Positions 35,450 through 45,400 are shown, counted from the stretch's first letter. The stretch is 64,000 nucleotides of DNA from Henriciella sp. (GCA_030066975.1 JASJAO010000009.1:1-64000), one strand, 5' to 3'. Numbers and translations are program-made. Notes: generated by a model from the sequence alone, not told the origin.

Positions 35450-36291
35450 GGGGTGGGCCACGCGCTCCGGAAAATCCGTATCGGCCAGTTTGGGCCTCAA
35501 TAAACGATGTACGCCCTGAAACCGAGACGAGTGTTACGCTGCGCGTCCAAGCAAAGTCGAGATCCGAGCTGGACCGCTTTCGACCCGGTCAGTTCGCCAT
35601 GCTTTATGTGTTTGGTGTTGGTGAAGCTGCGATCAGCTGTTGCTACGATGAGGCTGACACCGATCACTTGAACTTCACGGTAAGGTCGGCAGGTGCAATA
35701 TCAAACGCGCTCACACAGCTAAAGCCAGGCGATATGGTTGGCATACGGGGCCCGTTTGGTCAGGGCTGGCCCATGGACGGCGTGGATGGTTGTGACCTTG
35801 TTCTCATGGCGGGTGGTGTCGGATTGGCGCCGATACGACCGGTGCTTCACGCGGTTCTGGAGCAGCAGGTCCAGCCGGTGCGAACGCAACTGATGTATGG
35901 CGCTCGGGATCCCGGCGACATTCTTTACGCGAATAAGTTACCGGACTGGGCGCAACTCGGCATCGATATTCAAACGATTGTCGACAGATCCGATGCGAAA
36001 TGGTCCGGTCAGGTCGGGCTTGTCACGAGCCTCGTAACGCAAGCCGATTTTGAGCCCAAGAATACAATCGCGTTTCTGTGCGGACCGGAAGTGATGATGC
36101 GTTTTTCCGCCTATGCCCTGGTTGACCGCGGTGTCTCGAGCGACAGAATTTGGCTGTCAATGGAACGCAATATGAAGTGCGCGATCGGGCATTGTGGACA
36201 TTGCCAGTTCGGCAAAGACTTCATTTGCCGGGACGGACCGGTCTTGCGCTTTGACCAAATCCAGTCTCAACTTGTGACCCGAGAGATTTGA
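35446..36291 (+). CDS. hydG: Group 3b hydrogenase gamma (FAD/NAD(P)-binding) subunit
   Basis: The 281-residue protein is of the ferredoxin-NADP reductase/dihydroorotate dehydrogenase K type. The FAD domain has R-P-G-Q-F near residue 46, the nucleotide domain has G-G-V-G-L-A-P near residue 125, and the C terminus carries a 2Fe-2S motif with C-A-I-G-H-C-G-H-C near residue 246. It exchanges hydride with NAD(P). The start is GTG at 35446, overlapping the previous stop. Only one base separates its stop from the delta-subunit ATG. Confidence 0.92.
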   Translation: MRGGPRAPENPYRPVWASINDVRPETETSVTLRVQAKSRSELDRFRPGQFAMLYVFGVGEAAISCCYDEADTDHLNFTVRSAGAISNALTQLKPGDMVGIRGPFGQGWPMDGVDGCDLVLMAGGVGLAPIRPVLHAVLEQQVQPVRTQLMYGARDPGDILYANKLPDWAQLGIDIQTIVDRSDAKWSGQVGLVTSLVTQADFEPKNTIAFLCGPEVMMRFSAYALVDRGVSSDRIWLSMERNMKCAIGHCGHCQFGKDFICRDGPVLRFDQIQSQLVTREI

Positions 36292-36292
36292 T

Positions 36293-37072
36293 ATGTCAGA
36301 TCGTCAGAAACTGAAGCTCGCTGTCTGGAAGTTTGCCTCGTGTGACGGGTGTCAGCTGAGTGTCCTGAATTGCGAAGACGAACTACTGAGCCTGGCAGAC
36401 GAAGTTGATATTGCCTATTTCGCGGAGCTATCCCGCGATATGCGCCCCGGTCCCTATGATCTGTCTCTGGTCGAAGGTTCAATTACAACGCCAGATGATG
36501 CCGAGCGGATCCAGGCGGTACGGGCCCAATCAACATTACTCGTCACCCTGGGCGCTTGCGCGACAGCAGGGGGGATTCAGGCGCTCAGGAACGGCCGGGA
36601 CGTCAAAGAGTTTGCTTCCATCGTCTATGCACGCCCAGACTATATCGATACGCTCGAGACAAGCACAGCCATCGCTGATCATGTCTCGGTGGACTATGAG
36701 CTGCGTGGGTGTCCAATCAACAAGCAACAGTTGCTGGAGCTCATCTCAGCCTTGTTGGCGGGGCGACGTCCGGGGATCGCCACCCACAGCGTCTGTGTTG
36801 AATGCAAAGCCCCAGGTAACGTGTGCATCATGACCGCCAAGGGAGAGCCGTGTCTCGGACCTGTGACCCAAGCGGGCTGCGGCGCCATTTGTCCGGCCTA
36901 TGCGCGCGCCTGCTATGGCTGCTTCGGTCCAATGGAGCAGCCGAATGTGAAAGCACTGGCATCAGAGTGGGAGGCGCTTGGCGCGAGCGCCAAAACCATT
37001 CACGACGCCTTTCGATCCTTCAATGCTGATGCACCTGAATTCAAATCGGTGGCTGACGATTATGGCGAGTAA
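36293..37072 (+). CDS. hydD: Group 3b hydrogenase delta (small) subunit
   Basis: This 259-residue protein is the short small subunit that carries the proximal Fe-S cluster. It begins [11 protein letters not shown] with the first two ligands near residues 18-21; the remaining cysteines are in L-G-A-C-A-T-A-G-G and in the C-terminal [15 protein letters not shown] segment. No twin-arginine signal is present, as expected for a cytoplasmic enzyme. It overlaps the large-subunit start by 11 bp. Confidence 0.93.
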   Translation: MSDRQKLKLAVWKFASCDGCQLSVLNCEDELLSLADEVDIAYFAELSRDMRPGPYDLSLVEGSITTPDDAERIQAVRAQSTLLVTLGACATAGGIQALRNGRDVKEFASIVYARPDYIDTLETSTAIADHVSVDYELRGCPINKQQLLELISALLAGRRPGIATHSVCVECKAPGNVCIMTAKGEPCLGPVTQAGCGAICPAYARACYGCFGPMEQPNVKALASEWEALGASAKTIHDAFRSFNADAPEFKSVADDYGE

Positions 37073-38366
37073 AACGATCAAGGTTGACTATCTCGCCCGC
37101 GTGGAAGGAGAAGGGGCGCTGTCCCTGCAGATTGACGGACAAACTGTCACCGATGCGCAGCTTTCGATATTTGAGCCCCCGCGCTTCTTCGAGGCTTTGC
37201 TGCGCGGGCGTGATGCGTCCGAAGCGCCGGACATCACAGCGCGAATATGCGGTATTTGTCCTGTCGCTTACCAGATGAGCGCCGTTCACGCCATCGAACG
37301 TGCAGCGGGCGTTCGCGTCACCGGCCCGCTACGATCGCTTCGCCGCATTCTGTATTGCGGGGAGTGGATTGAAAGTCACGCGCTGCATATTTTCATGCTG
37401 CACGCGCCTGACTTTCTCGGGTTTGATGATGCGGTCGCCATGGCGCGCGAGCATGGCGAGCTGGTGCAGACGGGTCTGAACATCAAGAAAGCGGGCAATG
37501 ACATCGTGGAAACCCTGGGGGGGCGCTCGGTTCATCCGATCAATGTGCGTCTGGGCGGCTTTTACCGGGTGCCAACCCGGCATGAGCTTCTGAATCTTGG
37601 TGAACGGCTGAAAGCTGCCCGCGATGAAGCCTACTCAATTGTGCGACATCTTGCTGACTTCGACTTTCCGGATGTTGAGCGCGACTACCAGTTTGTAGCT
37701 CTCTACCACCCCGAAGAATACCCGATGAATGAGGGCAGGGTGGTTTCAAACAAGGGCCTCGACATCGATGTGGCCGATTATGAGGCCCATTTCGAAGAAG
37801 AGCATCGCGCAAACTCAACCGCGCTCTATGCCCATCTGAAGGGACAAGGCACCTACTTTGTTGGGCCTATGGCCCGCTTCAATCTCAACCGGAAAACCCT
37901 TGGCCCATTGGTGAATGAATGCGCATCTGAGGTAGGCTTATCCGAAGGATGCAATAATCCGTTCAAGAGTATTCTCATTCGCGCGATTGAGGTGCTGTAT
38001 GCGTTTGATGAAGCGCTTCGACTGATCGCAGACTATCAAGAGCCCGACGCGCCTTACATTCAGGTCCCTCTCACAAGCGGAGAGGGTTGTGCGGTGACCG
38101 AAGCCCCGCGTGGGTTGCTTTATCATCACTACAGTTTGGCTTCCGACGGCACGATCGAGACCGCGAAAATTGTGCCGCCAACCTCTCAAAATCAGAGTAT
38201 AATGGAAGAAGATCTGAAGACGGTCGCGCAAGCCTCGCTTGAACTGCCTGACGAAGACCTGACCGCGCTGTGCGAGCAGACCATTCGAAACTACGATCCC
38301 TGCATATCCTGTGCGGCGCATTTTTTGACACTGAAGATCGATCGAGGATCAGAGGCGGCATCATGA
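37062..38366 (+). CDS. hydA: Group 3b hydrogenase alpha (NiFe large) subunit
   Basis: The 434-residue protein binds the NiFe site through R-I-C-G-I-C-P-V near residue 62 and the C-terminal D-P-C-I-S-C-A-A-H near residue 417. The short tail after the final His is the piece removed by the maturation protease encoded next. All four nickel cysteines are present, so the subunit looks active. The group 3b assignment rests on motif style and on the beta-gamma-delta-alpha gene order. The start at 37062 lies inside hydD. The stop overlaps the protease ATG (ATGA). Confidence 0.95.
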   Translation: MASKTIKVDYLARVEGEGALSLQIDGQTVTDAQLSIFEPPRFFEALLRGRDASEAPDITARICGICPVAYQMSAVHAIERAAGVRVTGPLRSLRRILYCGEWIESHALHIFMLHAPDFLGFDDAVAMAREHGELVQTGLNIKKAGNDIVETLGGRSVHPINVRLGGFYRVPTRHELLNLGERLKAARDEAYSIVRHLADFDFPDVERDYQFVALYHPEEYPMNEGRVVSNKGLDIDVADYEAHFEEEHRANSTALYAHLKGQGTYFVGPMARFNLNRKTLGPLVNECASEVGLSEGCNNPFKSILIRAIEVLYAFDEALRLIADYQEPDAPYIQVPLTSGEGCAVTEAPRGLLYHHYSLASDGTIETAKIVPPTSQNQSIMEEDLKTVAQASLELPDEDLTALCEQTIRNYDPCISCAAHFLTLKIDRGSEAAS

Positions 38367-38851
38367 GCATTCGCGTCATTGGTATTGGCAATGCATTTCG
38401 CCGCGATGATGGCATCGGTCCCGCGGTAATCGATCGACTGAAGCAAAAGGATCTGTCTGATGTGGATTTGCGCACATGCCGCAGCGGACCGGCGACACTC
38501 ATCGATGCGCTGAGGTTTTCGGGACAGGTTGTCGTTGTGGACGCGCTCGGACCAGGCCACTCGCCCGGACAGATCCTGCGCCTCGATCCGGAGCAGATAA
38601 CTGCGGGCTCGGTCCAGAACACATCAACGCACGGTTTTGGACTAGCAGAAGCATTGTCACTGTTGGAAGCGCTCGGACACACTTCCGACAACGTGCTCGT
38701 CCTGGCAGTTGAAGGCGTCGACTTCGGGCACGGAGAGGGGCTTTCACCAGCGGTCGCTGCCGCACTTCCGAAGCTTCTGGAGGAGATCTGCAGCGAAATC
38801 GAAGGATTCAATCAATCGACACCGCCGAAAGAGGTAACGCCCCATGCATGA
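38363..38851 (+). CDS. Hydrogenase maturation endopeptidase
   Basis: The 162-residue protein has the HycI/HyaD fold with [15 protein letters not shown] near residue 5, which holds the conserved metal-binding Asp, the V-V-V-D-A strand near residue 58 and a later histidine near residue 93. It would cut the C-terminal tail of the large subunit after Ni insertion. ATG at 38363 overlaps the hydA stop. The 3' end overlaps hypA by 8 bp. Confidence 0.9.
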   Translation: MSIRVIGIGNAFRRDDGIGPAVIDRLKQKDLSDVDLRTCRSGPATLIDALRFSGQVVVVDALGPGHSPGQILRLDPEQITAGSVQNTSTHGFGLAEALSLLEALGHTSDNVLVLAVEGVDFGHGEGLSPAVAAALPKLLEEICSEIEGFNQSTPPKEVTPHA

Positions 38852-39107
38852 AGCCGGAATGATCAACGCGCTGATCCGGAAAATCCTGGATATTGCCGCT
38901 GCCGAGAACAGCACCGATGTTCAGCGCGTGTCCGTTTGGCTCGGCGCCTTTAGTCATATGTCGCCGAGCCATTTCAAGGACCATTACGACCAGGCCTCGG
39001 CAGGTACGATTGCCGCAGGCGCGGAACTAGATATCACGTGCAGCGACGACACTGCTCATGCTGACGCCCATCACATTGTTCTGAAAAGCGTGGAGGTCGC
39101 CTCTTGA
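38844..39107 (+). CDS. hypA: Short HypA-like protein lacking the zinc site
   Basis: The 87-residue protein begins M-H-E-A-G-M, matching HypA, whose N-terminal His2 and Glu3 help bind nickel, and continues with the family's V-S-V-W-L-G-A-F-S-H-M-S-P-S-H-F pattern near residue 31. Normal HypA is about 113 residues and has a zinc finger with two C-x2-C pairs. Here the chain ends after I-T-C-S-D-D, with a single cysteine, and the C-x2-C pairs are gone. There is no frameshift: the gene joins both neighbours by overlaps. Function in nickel delivery is therefore plausible but altered. Confidence 0.8.
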   Translation: MHEAGMINALIRKILDIAAAENSTDVQRVSVWLGAFSHMSPSHFKDHYDQASAGTIAAGAELDITCSDDTAHADAHHIVLKSVEVAS

Positions 39108-41410
39108 TTTCGACTTTAGTCGGCAAACAGAATGAGCGGAAACTGATTCAGATCAGTGGTACGGTGCAAGGCGTTGGGTTTCGCCCTTTCGTCTATCGAT
39201 TGGCTCAAGAAGAACAGGTTGCCGGTACGGTCTGCAATACGGACTACGGGGTATTGATCGATGCCGAAGCAGATTCAGAAAGCTTGTCGCGGTTCATTCG
39301 TGGTTTGCGGTACGACACGCCGCCTTTAGCAAAAGTTGTATCGCTCACCGAACAGTCAGCGGCTCCAATCGGCCGAACAGAGTTTCTGATTGCATCGTCT
39401 CAAAAAGGCCGCGACCTTGAGCCAGAGATCCCGGCGGACGCTGCGATTTGCAAGGCATGCACGCGTGATATCCTGGATCCCACCAACCGGCGTTACAACT
39501 ATCCCTTTACGAACTGCACCGATTGCGGGCCGCGTTACTCGATCACGACCGACACGCCGTATGATCGCGTGAACACGACGATGGCGACATTCACAATGTG
39601 TTCGGAATGCTCACAAGAGTACCATGATCCAACGAACCGCCGGTTCCATGCTCAACCGAATGCCTGCCCGAAGTGTGGCCCCCAGCTGCAATTGACGGAC
39701 ATGGATGGATACGGAGTAGTGGCGCGAGATGAGGCCCTGCAGACCGCTGCATCCGCAATCCGGGACGGCAAGATCGTCGCCGTTAAAGGGCTGGGCGGCT
39801 TTCATCTCCTATGCGACGCCCGATCTGAGGCGGTCGTGCAGGAATTGCGGTCTCGAAAACATCGACCCGTGAAACCGTTTGCGATTATGGTTTCTGATAT
39901 CGCTGAGGCACGTTCGATATGCCACGTCTCTAAGGAAGAAGAAGCGCTTCTGACCAGTTCAGCCGCGCCGGTCGTCCTGTTGAGAAAGCGGTCCTCGCTT
40001 CATCTCGCCGACGCCATCGCACCGGGAAATCCATATCTTGGAGTGATGTTGGCCTACACCCCATTGCACAAATTGCTGTTGAAAGAGGTCAATGGTCCCG
40101 TGATTGCCACAAGCGGCAATCGTGGAAGCGATCCCATCATTATCAACGATGATGAGGCGCGCAAGAAGCTAACGGGGCTGGCGGACCTGCTACTCACCCA
40201 TGATCGACCGATTGAGAGGGCCATCGAAGACTCTGTGGTGAGAGCGGCCGGGGGAGCGCGGCTCACGCTTCGCAGAGGGCGGGGGTACGCACCTGCGGGA
40301 TGCCGTATTCCAGCGAATGAACATTCCATTCTCGCACTTGGAGGGCAGTTAAAGAACACAATTGCATCTGCAGGTGCCGGGGAGTGCCGCGTCAGCCCTT
40401 ATCTGGGTGACCTGCAGAGCAGCGCGGTTCGTGCTCGCTACCGGGAGCGGGTCAACAAAGCTTGGGAGGGAAAAGAGACACCCCAGATCGTATGTGACTT
40501 GCATCCAAACTATGCCTCAACTCTGATGGCTCATGAGTTGAGCGAGCAGCCGGTCAAGCTTCAGCACCATGCGGCGCACATCTATGCCGTATTGGCTGAG
40601 CATGCGCTTTACGAACCGGTTACAGGATTGGCATGGGACGGTGCGGGTTTCGGATCCGATGGGTCCGTATGGGGAGGCGAAGGCCTGGTGGTTCATGGCG
40701 CGAGTTGGTCTCGCATTGCTAGCTTGAAGCCATTTTCTTTACCCGGGGGCGAAGCCGCAATGAAGAACCCCGATCGCGCGGCAATCGGTGCTTTGCAGGC
40801 CGCGGATATCGAGGTGGACCGGGATCTCTGCGACAGACTTGGTGTAACGGAGACCCATGCTCGGCAGCTCATGACCGTCTCGGAGAGACAAACGCTCTCA
40901 CCAAGGACATCAAGCGTCGGGCGATTGTTTGATGTGGTTGCCGCGTTGCTTGGTCTTTGTCATCACAACACGTTTGAAGGTGAAGCCGCGATGGCGCTTG
41001 AGTTTGCCGCCGAGCAATCTTCTTCTGTCCAAAGTTATCCGTTGCCGCTTTCCGAAGATCGCAAGGCATTCTGGGAGATCGATTGGACGCCCATGCTTGT
41101 TGCGCTGATCTTTGATGTTCGCAGCGGAGCGGCGGTGAATGAAGTCGCGCGGAAGTTCCACAATTGGCTCGCGGCTCTGGCTTGCGCCATTGCGACCCAC
41201 GGGCGACGTGAAAGCGTGGTTCTTGGCGGAGGCTGTTTTCAGAATCGCATGCTCTTGGAACTGGTCACCGAGGCGTTGAGACACGCTGGATTCAAGCCTG
41301 TTTGGCCGCAGGATTACCCACCGAATGACGGGGCAATCGCGCTCGGTCAGGTTTACTTTGCGGCGCTTCAGATGGAGGAGCAGACTGATGTGCCTCGCCG
41401 TGCCGGGTGA
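39104..41410 (+). CDS. hypF: Carbamoyltransferase HypF
   Basis: This 768-residue protein makes the thiocarbamate used for the CN ligands of the NiFe site. Domains in order: acylphosphatase (G-T-V-Q-G-V-G-F-R-P-F, residue 19), two zinc fingers (C-x2-C pairs between about 122 and 205), YrdC-like domain (about 210-400) and a Kae1-like carbamoyltransferase domain with H-H-A-A-H near residue 487. All catalytic parts are visible and the length is normal. The start is TTG at 39104, overlapping the hypA stop. The hypC gene starts inside its 3' end. Confidence 0.96.
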   Translation: MISTLVGKQNERKLIQISGTVQGVGFRPFVYRLAQEEQVAGTVCNTDYGVLIDAEADSESLSRFIRGLRYDTPPLAKVVSLTEQSAAPIGRTEFLIASSQKGRDLEPEIPADAAICKACTRDILDPTNRRYNYPFTNCTDCGPRYSITTDTPYDRVNTTMATFTMCSECSQEYHDPTNRRFHAQPNACPKCGPQLQLTDMDGYGVVARDEALQTAASAIRDGKIVAVKGLGGFHLLCDARSEAVVQELRSRKHRPVKPFAIMVSDIAEARSICHVSKEEEALLTSSAAPVVLLRKRSSLHLADAIAPGNPYLGVMLAYTPLHKLLLKEVNGPVIATSGNRGSDPIIINDDEARKKLTGLADLLLTHDRPIERAIEDSVVRAAGGARLTLRRGRGYAPAGCRIPANEHSILALGGQLKNTIASAGAGECRVSPYLGDLQSSAVRARYRERVNKAWEGKETPQIVCDLHPNYASTLMAHELSEQPVKLQHHAAHIYAVLAEHALYEPVTGLAWDGAGFGSDGSVWGGEGLVVHGASWSRIASLKPFSLPGGEAAMKNPDRAAIGALQAADIEVDRDLCDRLGVTETHARQLMTVSERQTLSPRTSSVGRLFDVVAALLGLCHHNTFEGEAAMALEFAAEQSSSVQSYPLPLSEDRKAFWEIDWTPMLVALIFDVRSGAAVNEVARKFHNWLAALACAIATHGRRESVVLGGGCFQNRMLLELVTEALRHAGFKPVWPQDYPPNDGAIALGQVYFAALQMEEQTDVPRRAG

Positions 41411-41624
41411 AATCCTGAGTATCGACGGTTCGGGTCCCTTGCTTCAGGCACGGGTATCGTTCGCAGGCAACATCAAGGATATATGTCTAGCCTACACGCC
41501 TGAGGCGCGGCCCGGGGATTTCGTTCTCGTCCATGCTGGCTTCTCACTTTCCGTCCTGAAAGCGTCGCGTGCTGAGGATATTCTTTCTCAGCTGGAAGGG
41601 CTTACAGAGCGGAGTGGATCATGA
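41388..41624 (+). CDS. hypC: Hydrogenase chaperone HypC
   Basis: The 78-residue protein begins M-C-L-A-V-P-G, with the essential cysteine at position 2 that carries the Fe(CN)2CO group with HypD. The length is standard. GGAGGA precedes the ATG at 41388, which lies within the end of hypF; upstream in-frame starts would bury the catalytic Cys and are rejected. The stop overlaps the hypD start. Confidence 0.96.
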   Translation: MCLAVPGEILSIDGSGPLLQARVSFAGNIKDICLAYTPEARPGDFVLVHAGFSLSVLKASRAEDILSQLEGLTERSGS

Positions 41625-42721
41625 AATTCGTTTCTGAGTATCGTGATCCGACACGGGTGAAAGCGCTGGCGAGCGAAATCTCTGAGCGGATTACCCGGCC
41701 CTGGTCGATCATGGAAGTGTGCGGCGGGCAGACCCATGCCATCCTGAAACATGGCCTGGAACAGTTGCTGCCGCCCGATCTTACTTTGTTGCATGGACCG
41801 GGATGCCCCGTCTGCGTCACCCCGAGCGATATTGTGGATCAGGCGATCTTCCTCGCCAGTCAACCGGATGTTGTGCTCTGTACATTTGGCGACATGATTC
41901 GTGTGCCTGGTGGGACAACGAATTTGGCGGCAGCCAAGGCCCGTGGCGGAGATGTTCGGGTTGTTTACTCACCTATGGATGCCCTTCATCTCGCTGAGCA
42001 AATGCCGGAGAAAACGATTGTTTTCTTTGCGATTGGATTTGAAACCACCGCCCCCACGACCGCGATGGCAGTCTTTCAGGCCAAGCAAAAGGGCTTGAAC
42101 AACTTTACACTGCTGGTGTCACACGTGCGCGTGCCGCCTGCACTAGAGGCGCTGTTGAGTGCGCCCGATCACACGATTGATGCGTTCCTTGCTGCCGGGC
42201 ATGTCTGCACGGTGATGGGATTGCAGGAGTATCAGCCGATAGCACAAAACTATCATGTACCCATTGTCGCAACAGGGTTTGAGCCGGTCGACATCCTGGA
42301 AGGGGTGCTGATGTGCTTCCGCCAACTTGAAACGGGAATCGCACGCGTCGAGAACCAATATGACCGAGCGGTCCGCCCGGAAGGAAGCGCCCAAGCTGTC
42401 AAGCTCGTCCGCGATGTCTACGAGGAGGCAGATCAGGAATGGAGAGGCATCGGCCAGATCCAGAAGAGCGGGTTTCGTCTTCGTCCTGAATATGCACACT
42501 ATGATGCAGCACAGCGCTTTGAGCTGGCGAACGCTTCTCCCGTGCGCGCTAAGACATCATCGCCTTGCATCAGCGGGGACGTCTTGTGCGGTCGCCAGAA
42601 GCCGTCTGACTGTTCCGCCTTCGCCCGAGAGTGCACACCGCTTTCGCCGCTCGGGGCGCCCATGGTTTCGGCAGAGGGCGCCTGTGCCGCTTACTACCGC
42701 TATGCCATGAGGACGGTATGA
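41621..42721 (+). CDS. hypD: Hydrogenase maturation protein HypD
   Basis: The 366-residue protein has C-G-G-Q-T-H near residue 33, H-G-P-G-C-P-V-C near residue 66 and a C-terminal cysteine-rich 4Fe-4S region between about residues 315 and 355. It works with HypC to build the Fe(CN)2CO centre. The start overlaps hypC and the stop overlaps hypE (ATGA). All the key cysteines I expect are present. Confidence 0.96.
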   Translation: MKFVSEYRDPTRVKALASEISERITRPWSIMEVCGGQTHAILKHGLEQLLPPDLTLLHGPGCPVCVTPSDIVDQAIFLASQPDVVLCTFGDMIRVPGGTTNLAAAKARGGDVRVVYSPMDALHLAEQMPEKTIVFFAIGFETTAPTTAMAVFQAKQKGLNNFTLLVSHVRVPPALEALLSAPDHTIDAFLAAGHVCTVMGLQEYQPIAQNYHVPIVATGFEPVDILEGVLMCFRQLETGIARVENQYDRAVRPEGSAQAVKLVRDVYEEADQEWRGIGQIQKSGFRLRPEYAHYDAAQRFELANASPVRAKTSSPCISGDVLCGRQKPSDCSAFARECTPLSPLGAPMVSAEGACAAYYRYAMRTV

Positions 42722-43779
42722 GCGGCAAAGGCCAGACGACACTACCGGGCGCGAGCTGTCCTTTACCGCTCTCCGACTACCCGGAGATTACACTCGCACA
42801 TGGGGCTGGTGGCGCGCTGACTGAACAGCTCTTCCAGAACCTGATCCTCCCGGAACTTTCGAACACGTTACTAGACGAACGACACGATGGTGCGGTCTTT
42901 CCAGCCAATGCACGCGAGCTCGCCTTCACCACGGACAGCTATGTCATTCAGCCGCTCGAGTTTCCGGGCGGTGATATCGGGCATCTCGCCGTCTGCGGGA
43001 CGATCAACGATCTTGCCATGTGCGGCGCGCGTGCGCGCCACCTCAGCCTCAGCCTGATCATTGAGGAAGGATTACCGACTGAAACGCTATGGCGGATTAT
43101 CAGATCCGTGGGCCAAACCTGCCGGGCCGCTAATGTCGCGGTCGTCACAGGCGATACGAAAGTGGTGGAACGCGGCAAGGGTGATGGGCTTTTCATTACG
43201 ATGACCGGGGTCGGCGAGATTATCGCGCAACAGCCGATCCGGCCAACCCGGATTCAGCCGAATGACGTGATTTTGGTTTCCGGCGACATCGGACGCCACG
43301 GCATTGCGGTGCTCTCGGCCAGAGAAGGGATCGCGTTTGAAACGCCGGTGCGAAGTGATTGTGCGCCACTGCATGACATCGTGCATGCACTCATCGCCGC
43401 TGATTTGGACATCCACTGTATGCGGGACCTGACACGCGGCGGCCTCGCGACTGCCCTGATCGAACTTTGCCAGACATCTGGTCTCGGCATGATGATCAAT
43501 GAAGCCGCTGTTCCAGTCAGTGATGCTGTATCGGGCGCGGCCGATCTATTTGGTCTGGATCCACTCTATATCGCGAATGAAGGCCGTTTCTGTATTGTGC
43601 TGCCAAAGGAGAATGTGGCGAAGGCTCTGGATGTTTTACGCTCTTTCAACATCGCATCAGAGAGTGGGCAAATCGGAACCGTCCTTGAGGGGCCAGGTCC
43701 GTTGACTATGGAAACGGCGCTTGGATCATCAAGGCAACTGGATCTACTCACAGGCGAACAATTGCCTCGGATTTGTTGA
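42718..43779 (+). CDS. hypE: Hydrogenase maturation protein HypE
   Basis: The 353-residue PurM-like ATPase ends in P-R-I-C, the C-terminal cysteine that is carbamoylated by HypF and dehydrated to a thiocyanate. Other features include A-H-G-A-G-G near residue 24, T-D-S-Y-V near residue 68 and the G-D-T-K-V motif near residue 146. It is the last gene of the hydrogenase operon. No hypB gene follows, and none is found elsewhere in the window. Confidence 0.96.
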   Translation: MSGKGQTTLPGASCPLPLSDYPEITLAHGAGGALTEQLFQNLILPELSNTLLDERHDGAVFPANARELAFTTDSYVIQPLEFPGGDIGHLAVCGTINDLAMCGARARHLSLSLIIEEGLPTETLWRIIRSVGQTCRAANVAVVTGDTKVVERGKGDGLFITMTGVGEIIAQQPIRPTRIQPNDVILVSGDIGRHGIAVLSAREGIAFETPVRSDCAPLHDIVHALIAADLDIHCMRDLTRGGLATALIELCQTSGLGMMINEAAVPVSDAVSGAADLFGLDPLYIANEGRFCIVLPKENVAKALDVLRSFNIASESGQIGTVLEGPGPLTMETALGSSRQLDLLTGEQLPRIC

Positions 43780-43883
43780 GTTGAATACGATACGAAGCTG
43801 AATCAGCGAACGAAATTGTCAGCGAAGCCCGTCGCACCTGTCAGTTTTCCGGCAGGAGATGATGCTGTGTCTGTCCTGAGGCC

Positions 43884-43925
43884 TTGATCTTGCGCAAAGC
43901 GGCGAGCGTTTCTTGTGGCTAGACT
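43884..43925 (+). promoter_or_regulatory. Degenerate FNR/FixK-type box and -10 of the phosphoribosyltransferase unit
   Basis: TTGAT-CTTG-CGCAA (43884-43897) keeps one perfect half. TAGACT (43920-43925) is centred 32 bp downstream. The 11-mer GGCTAGACTTG spanning this -10 is identical to that of the amphi-Trp promoter near 15428. Confidence 0.5.
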
Positions 43926-43970
43926 TGTTTAAAGGGCTCGAGTGTGGGGAGACGCCGTGCGGAGGCTTTC

Positions 43971-44663
43971 ATGTTTGGCAGAGAGGGACTGTTTAAAGAT
44001 CGGCAGGAAGCGGGTCAGCGACTCGCGACTTATCTCTTAGAACACGACGTGAAAGTTTCCATCGTTTATGCCCTGTTGCGCGGTGGCTTGCCGGTCGCAC
44101 GCGAGGTTGCAAAGGCGTTAGGCGCAGTTCTGGACGTCATTCTTGTTCGGAAACTTGGCGTTCCAAACCATCCAGAGCTGGCCTTTGGCGCCTTGGTGAC
44201 CGGCGAACCTCCAGAGATCGTGCTTAATCCGGAAATTGTCCGCACCGTGGGTCTTGGACAAGACGAGATTGATCAACAAGTCGAAGCCGAAACGCGAGAA
44301 ATCCATCGTCGAGAAGCGATCTATTCAGGTTATCGAGATCGGGCCGATCCTCAAGGATGTGATGTGATGGTTGTTGACGATGGCCTCGCAACCGGCGCGA
44401 CAATGATTGCGAGCATCAAGGCCTTGAAGAAGAGCGGTGCCCGCAGCGTCACTGTCGCTGCGCCTGTTGCATCGATGGATGCACTTCAACGCGTGCGTCT
44501 GGAAGCCGATCAGGTATTCATCCTGGAAACTCCCGTGCCGTTTCACGCAGTCGGATACTGGTATGACCAGTTCGAGCAACTCAGCGATTCAGACGTCATC
44601 CGTGAACTAAAGCGGTCCACCGAAAATCAGATTGAGACAGGAGTGGCAGATGAGCCAGTTTAG
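43971..44663 (+). CDS. Phosphoribosyltransferase-family protein
   Basis: The 230-residue protein has the PRT loop motif V-M-V-V-D-D-G-L-A-T-G-A-T near residue 126, preceded by V-Y-A-L-L-R-G-G-L-P-V near residue 30. This matches stand-alone PRTases of the type often found in redox or dormancy clusters; the natural substrate is unknown. GGAGG precedes the ATG at 43971. The 3' end overlaps the lipoprotein gene by 14 bp, so the two share a transcript. Confidence 0.85.
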   Translation: MFGREGLFKDRQEAGQRLATYLLEHDVKVSIVYALLRGGLPVAREVAKALGAVLDVILVRKLGVPNHPELAFGALVTGEPPEIVLNPEIVRTVGLGQDEIDQQVEAETREIHRREAIYSGYRDRADPQGCDVMVVDDGLATGATMIASIKALKKSGARSVTVAAPVASMDALQRVRLEADQVFILETPVPFHAVGYWYDQFEQLSDSDVIRELKRSTENQIETGVADEPV

Positions 44664-45159
44664 ATCCATCAAAGCGATTTTAGCGATAAGCGTCATTATC
44701 GGATTGGCGGCCTGCGCTACTCCAACGCCGTATCGGGCCCTTGAGGACGGTTATGGGTATAGCGAAGAGAAGCTGGATGATGACCGCTACAGGGTGTCCT
44801 TCCACGGCAATGCCGATACATCCCAGACGCTCGCCAATGACTATCTCATGCTTAGAATGGCGGACTTGACCCTTGAGAATAGAAAGGCCTACTTCACCGT
44901 AGAAGAGCAGGGTACGGATTGCTTCATTACAATTCGCACCTCACCGGACAGCACGTGTACGGTGCATCGCGCCTACACCAATCCTTATCCGTATTATGAG
45001 TTTGAAACGGAGCGGAGGGGCCTTTTTCAGACCGGGCCGAAACGCGAGTATGACGCGATCGCGTTTTTCCGGATGACAGATGAAGCGCCCGACGCCGTAT
45101 CGACAACAACATTCTCCGCTGAGGACGTGACGCAACAGCTCCAACATCTTCGGCCTTAG
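44650..45159 (+). CDS. CC0125/CC1285-family lipoprotein
   Basis: The 169-residue protein has a lipobox G-L-A-A-C near residue 22 followed by A-T-P-T-P-Y-R, and then a beta-rich domain with G-Y-G-Y-S-E and Y-R-V-S-F-H-G-N, the hallmark of the alphaproteobacterial CC0125/CC1285 lipoprotein family of unknown function. It overlaps the phosphoribosyltransferase gene. The start at 44650 gives a clean signal peptide. Confidence 0.85.
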   Translation: MSQFRSIKAILAISVIIGLAACATPTPYRALEDGYGYSEEKLDDDRYRVSFHGNADTSQTLANDYLMLRMADLTLENRKAYFTVEEQGTDCFITIRTSPDSTCTVHRAYTNPYPYYEFETERRGLFQTGPKREYDAIAFFRMTDEAPDAVSTTTFSAEDVTQQLQHLRP

Positions 45160-45167
45160 TATGTCGA

Positions 45168-45208
45168 TTGATCTGAATCAAACTAATCCAGAATTCTAGT
45201 GCTATATA
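45168..45208 (+). promoter_or_regulatory. Perfect FNR/FixK-type box with TATATA -10
   Basis: TTGAT-CTGA-ATCAA (45168-45181) matches the consensus at every base. TATATA (45203-45208) is centred exactly 31 bp downstream, the clearest class II arrangement in the window. The predicted start is near 45215, but no gene begins within 380 bp. Confidence 0.8.
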
Positions 45209-45214
45209 CCCCTT

Positions 45215-45400
45215 GTCTCAGTCGGGAGCTGAGGTCGGAGAAGCAAACTCCTGAAGCGTTGCAAGGCGCGAAGGGAAGGCGTTACGGACCGATCAGGTGT
45301 TGATCAACTGAGATAAGGTTCGCCGTGTGATCGGGTGAGCGCACAGAGGGAGACCTTGGTGTAGAATCCAATCACCGGCGAGCTGATTTTTGTGTCATGG
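45215..45400 (+). ncRNA. Candidate FNR/FixK-activated small RNA or long leader
   Basis: The RNA expected from the promoter at 45168-45208 has no convincing reading frame. It would start with hairpins CTCAG/CTGAG (45217-45233) and GGAG/CTCC (45237-45251). The palindrome GTTGATCAAC lies further on, and a weak stem ATCA/TGAT followed by TTTTT lies near 45380-45392. The 3' end is a guess. It could instead be a leader of the DUF2267 gene at 45604, although that gene has its own promoter. Confidence 0.4.
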
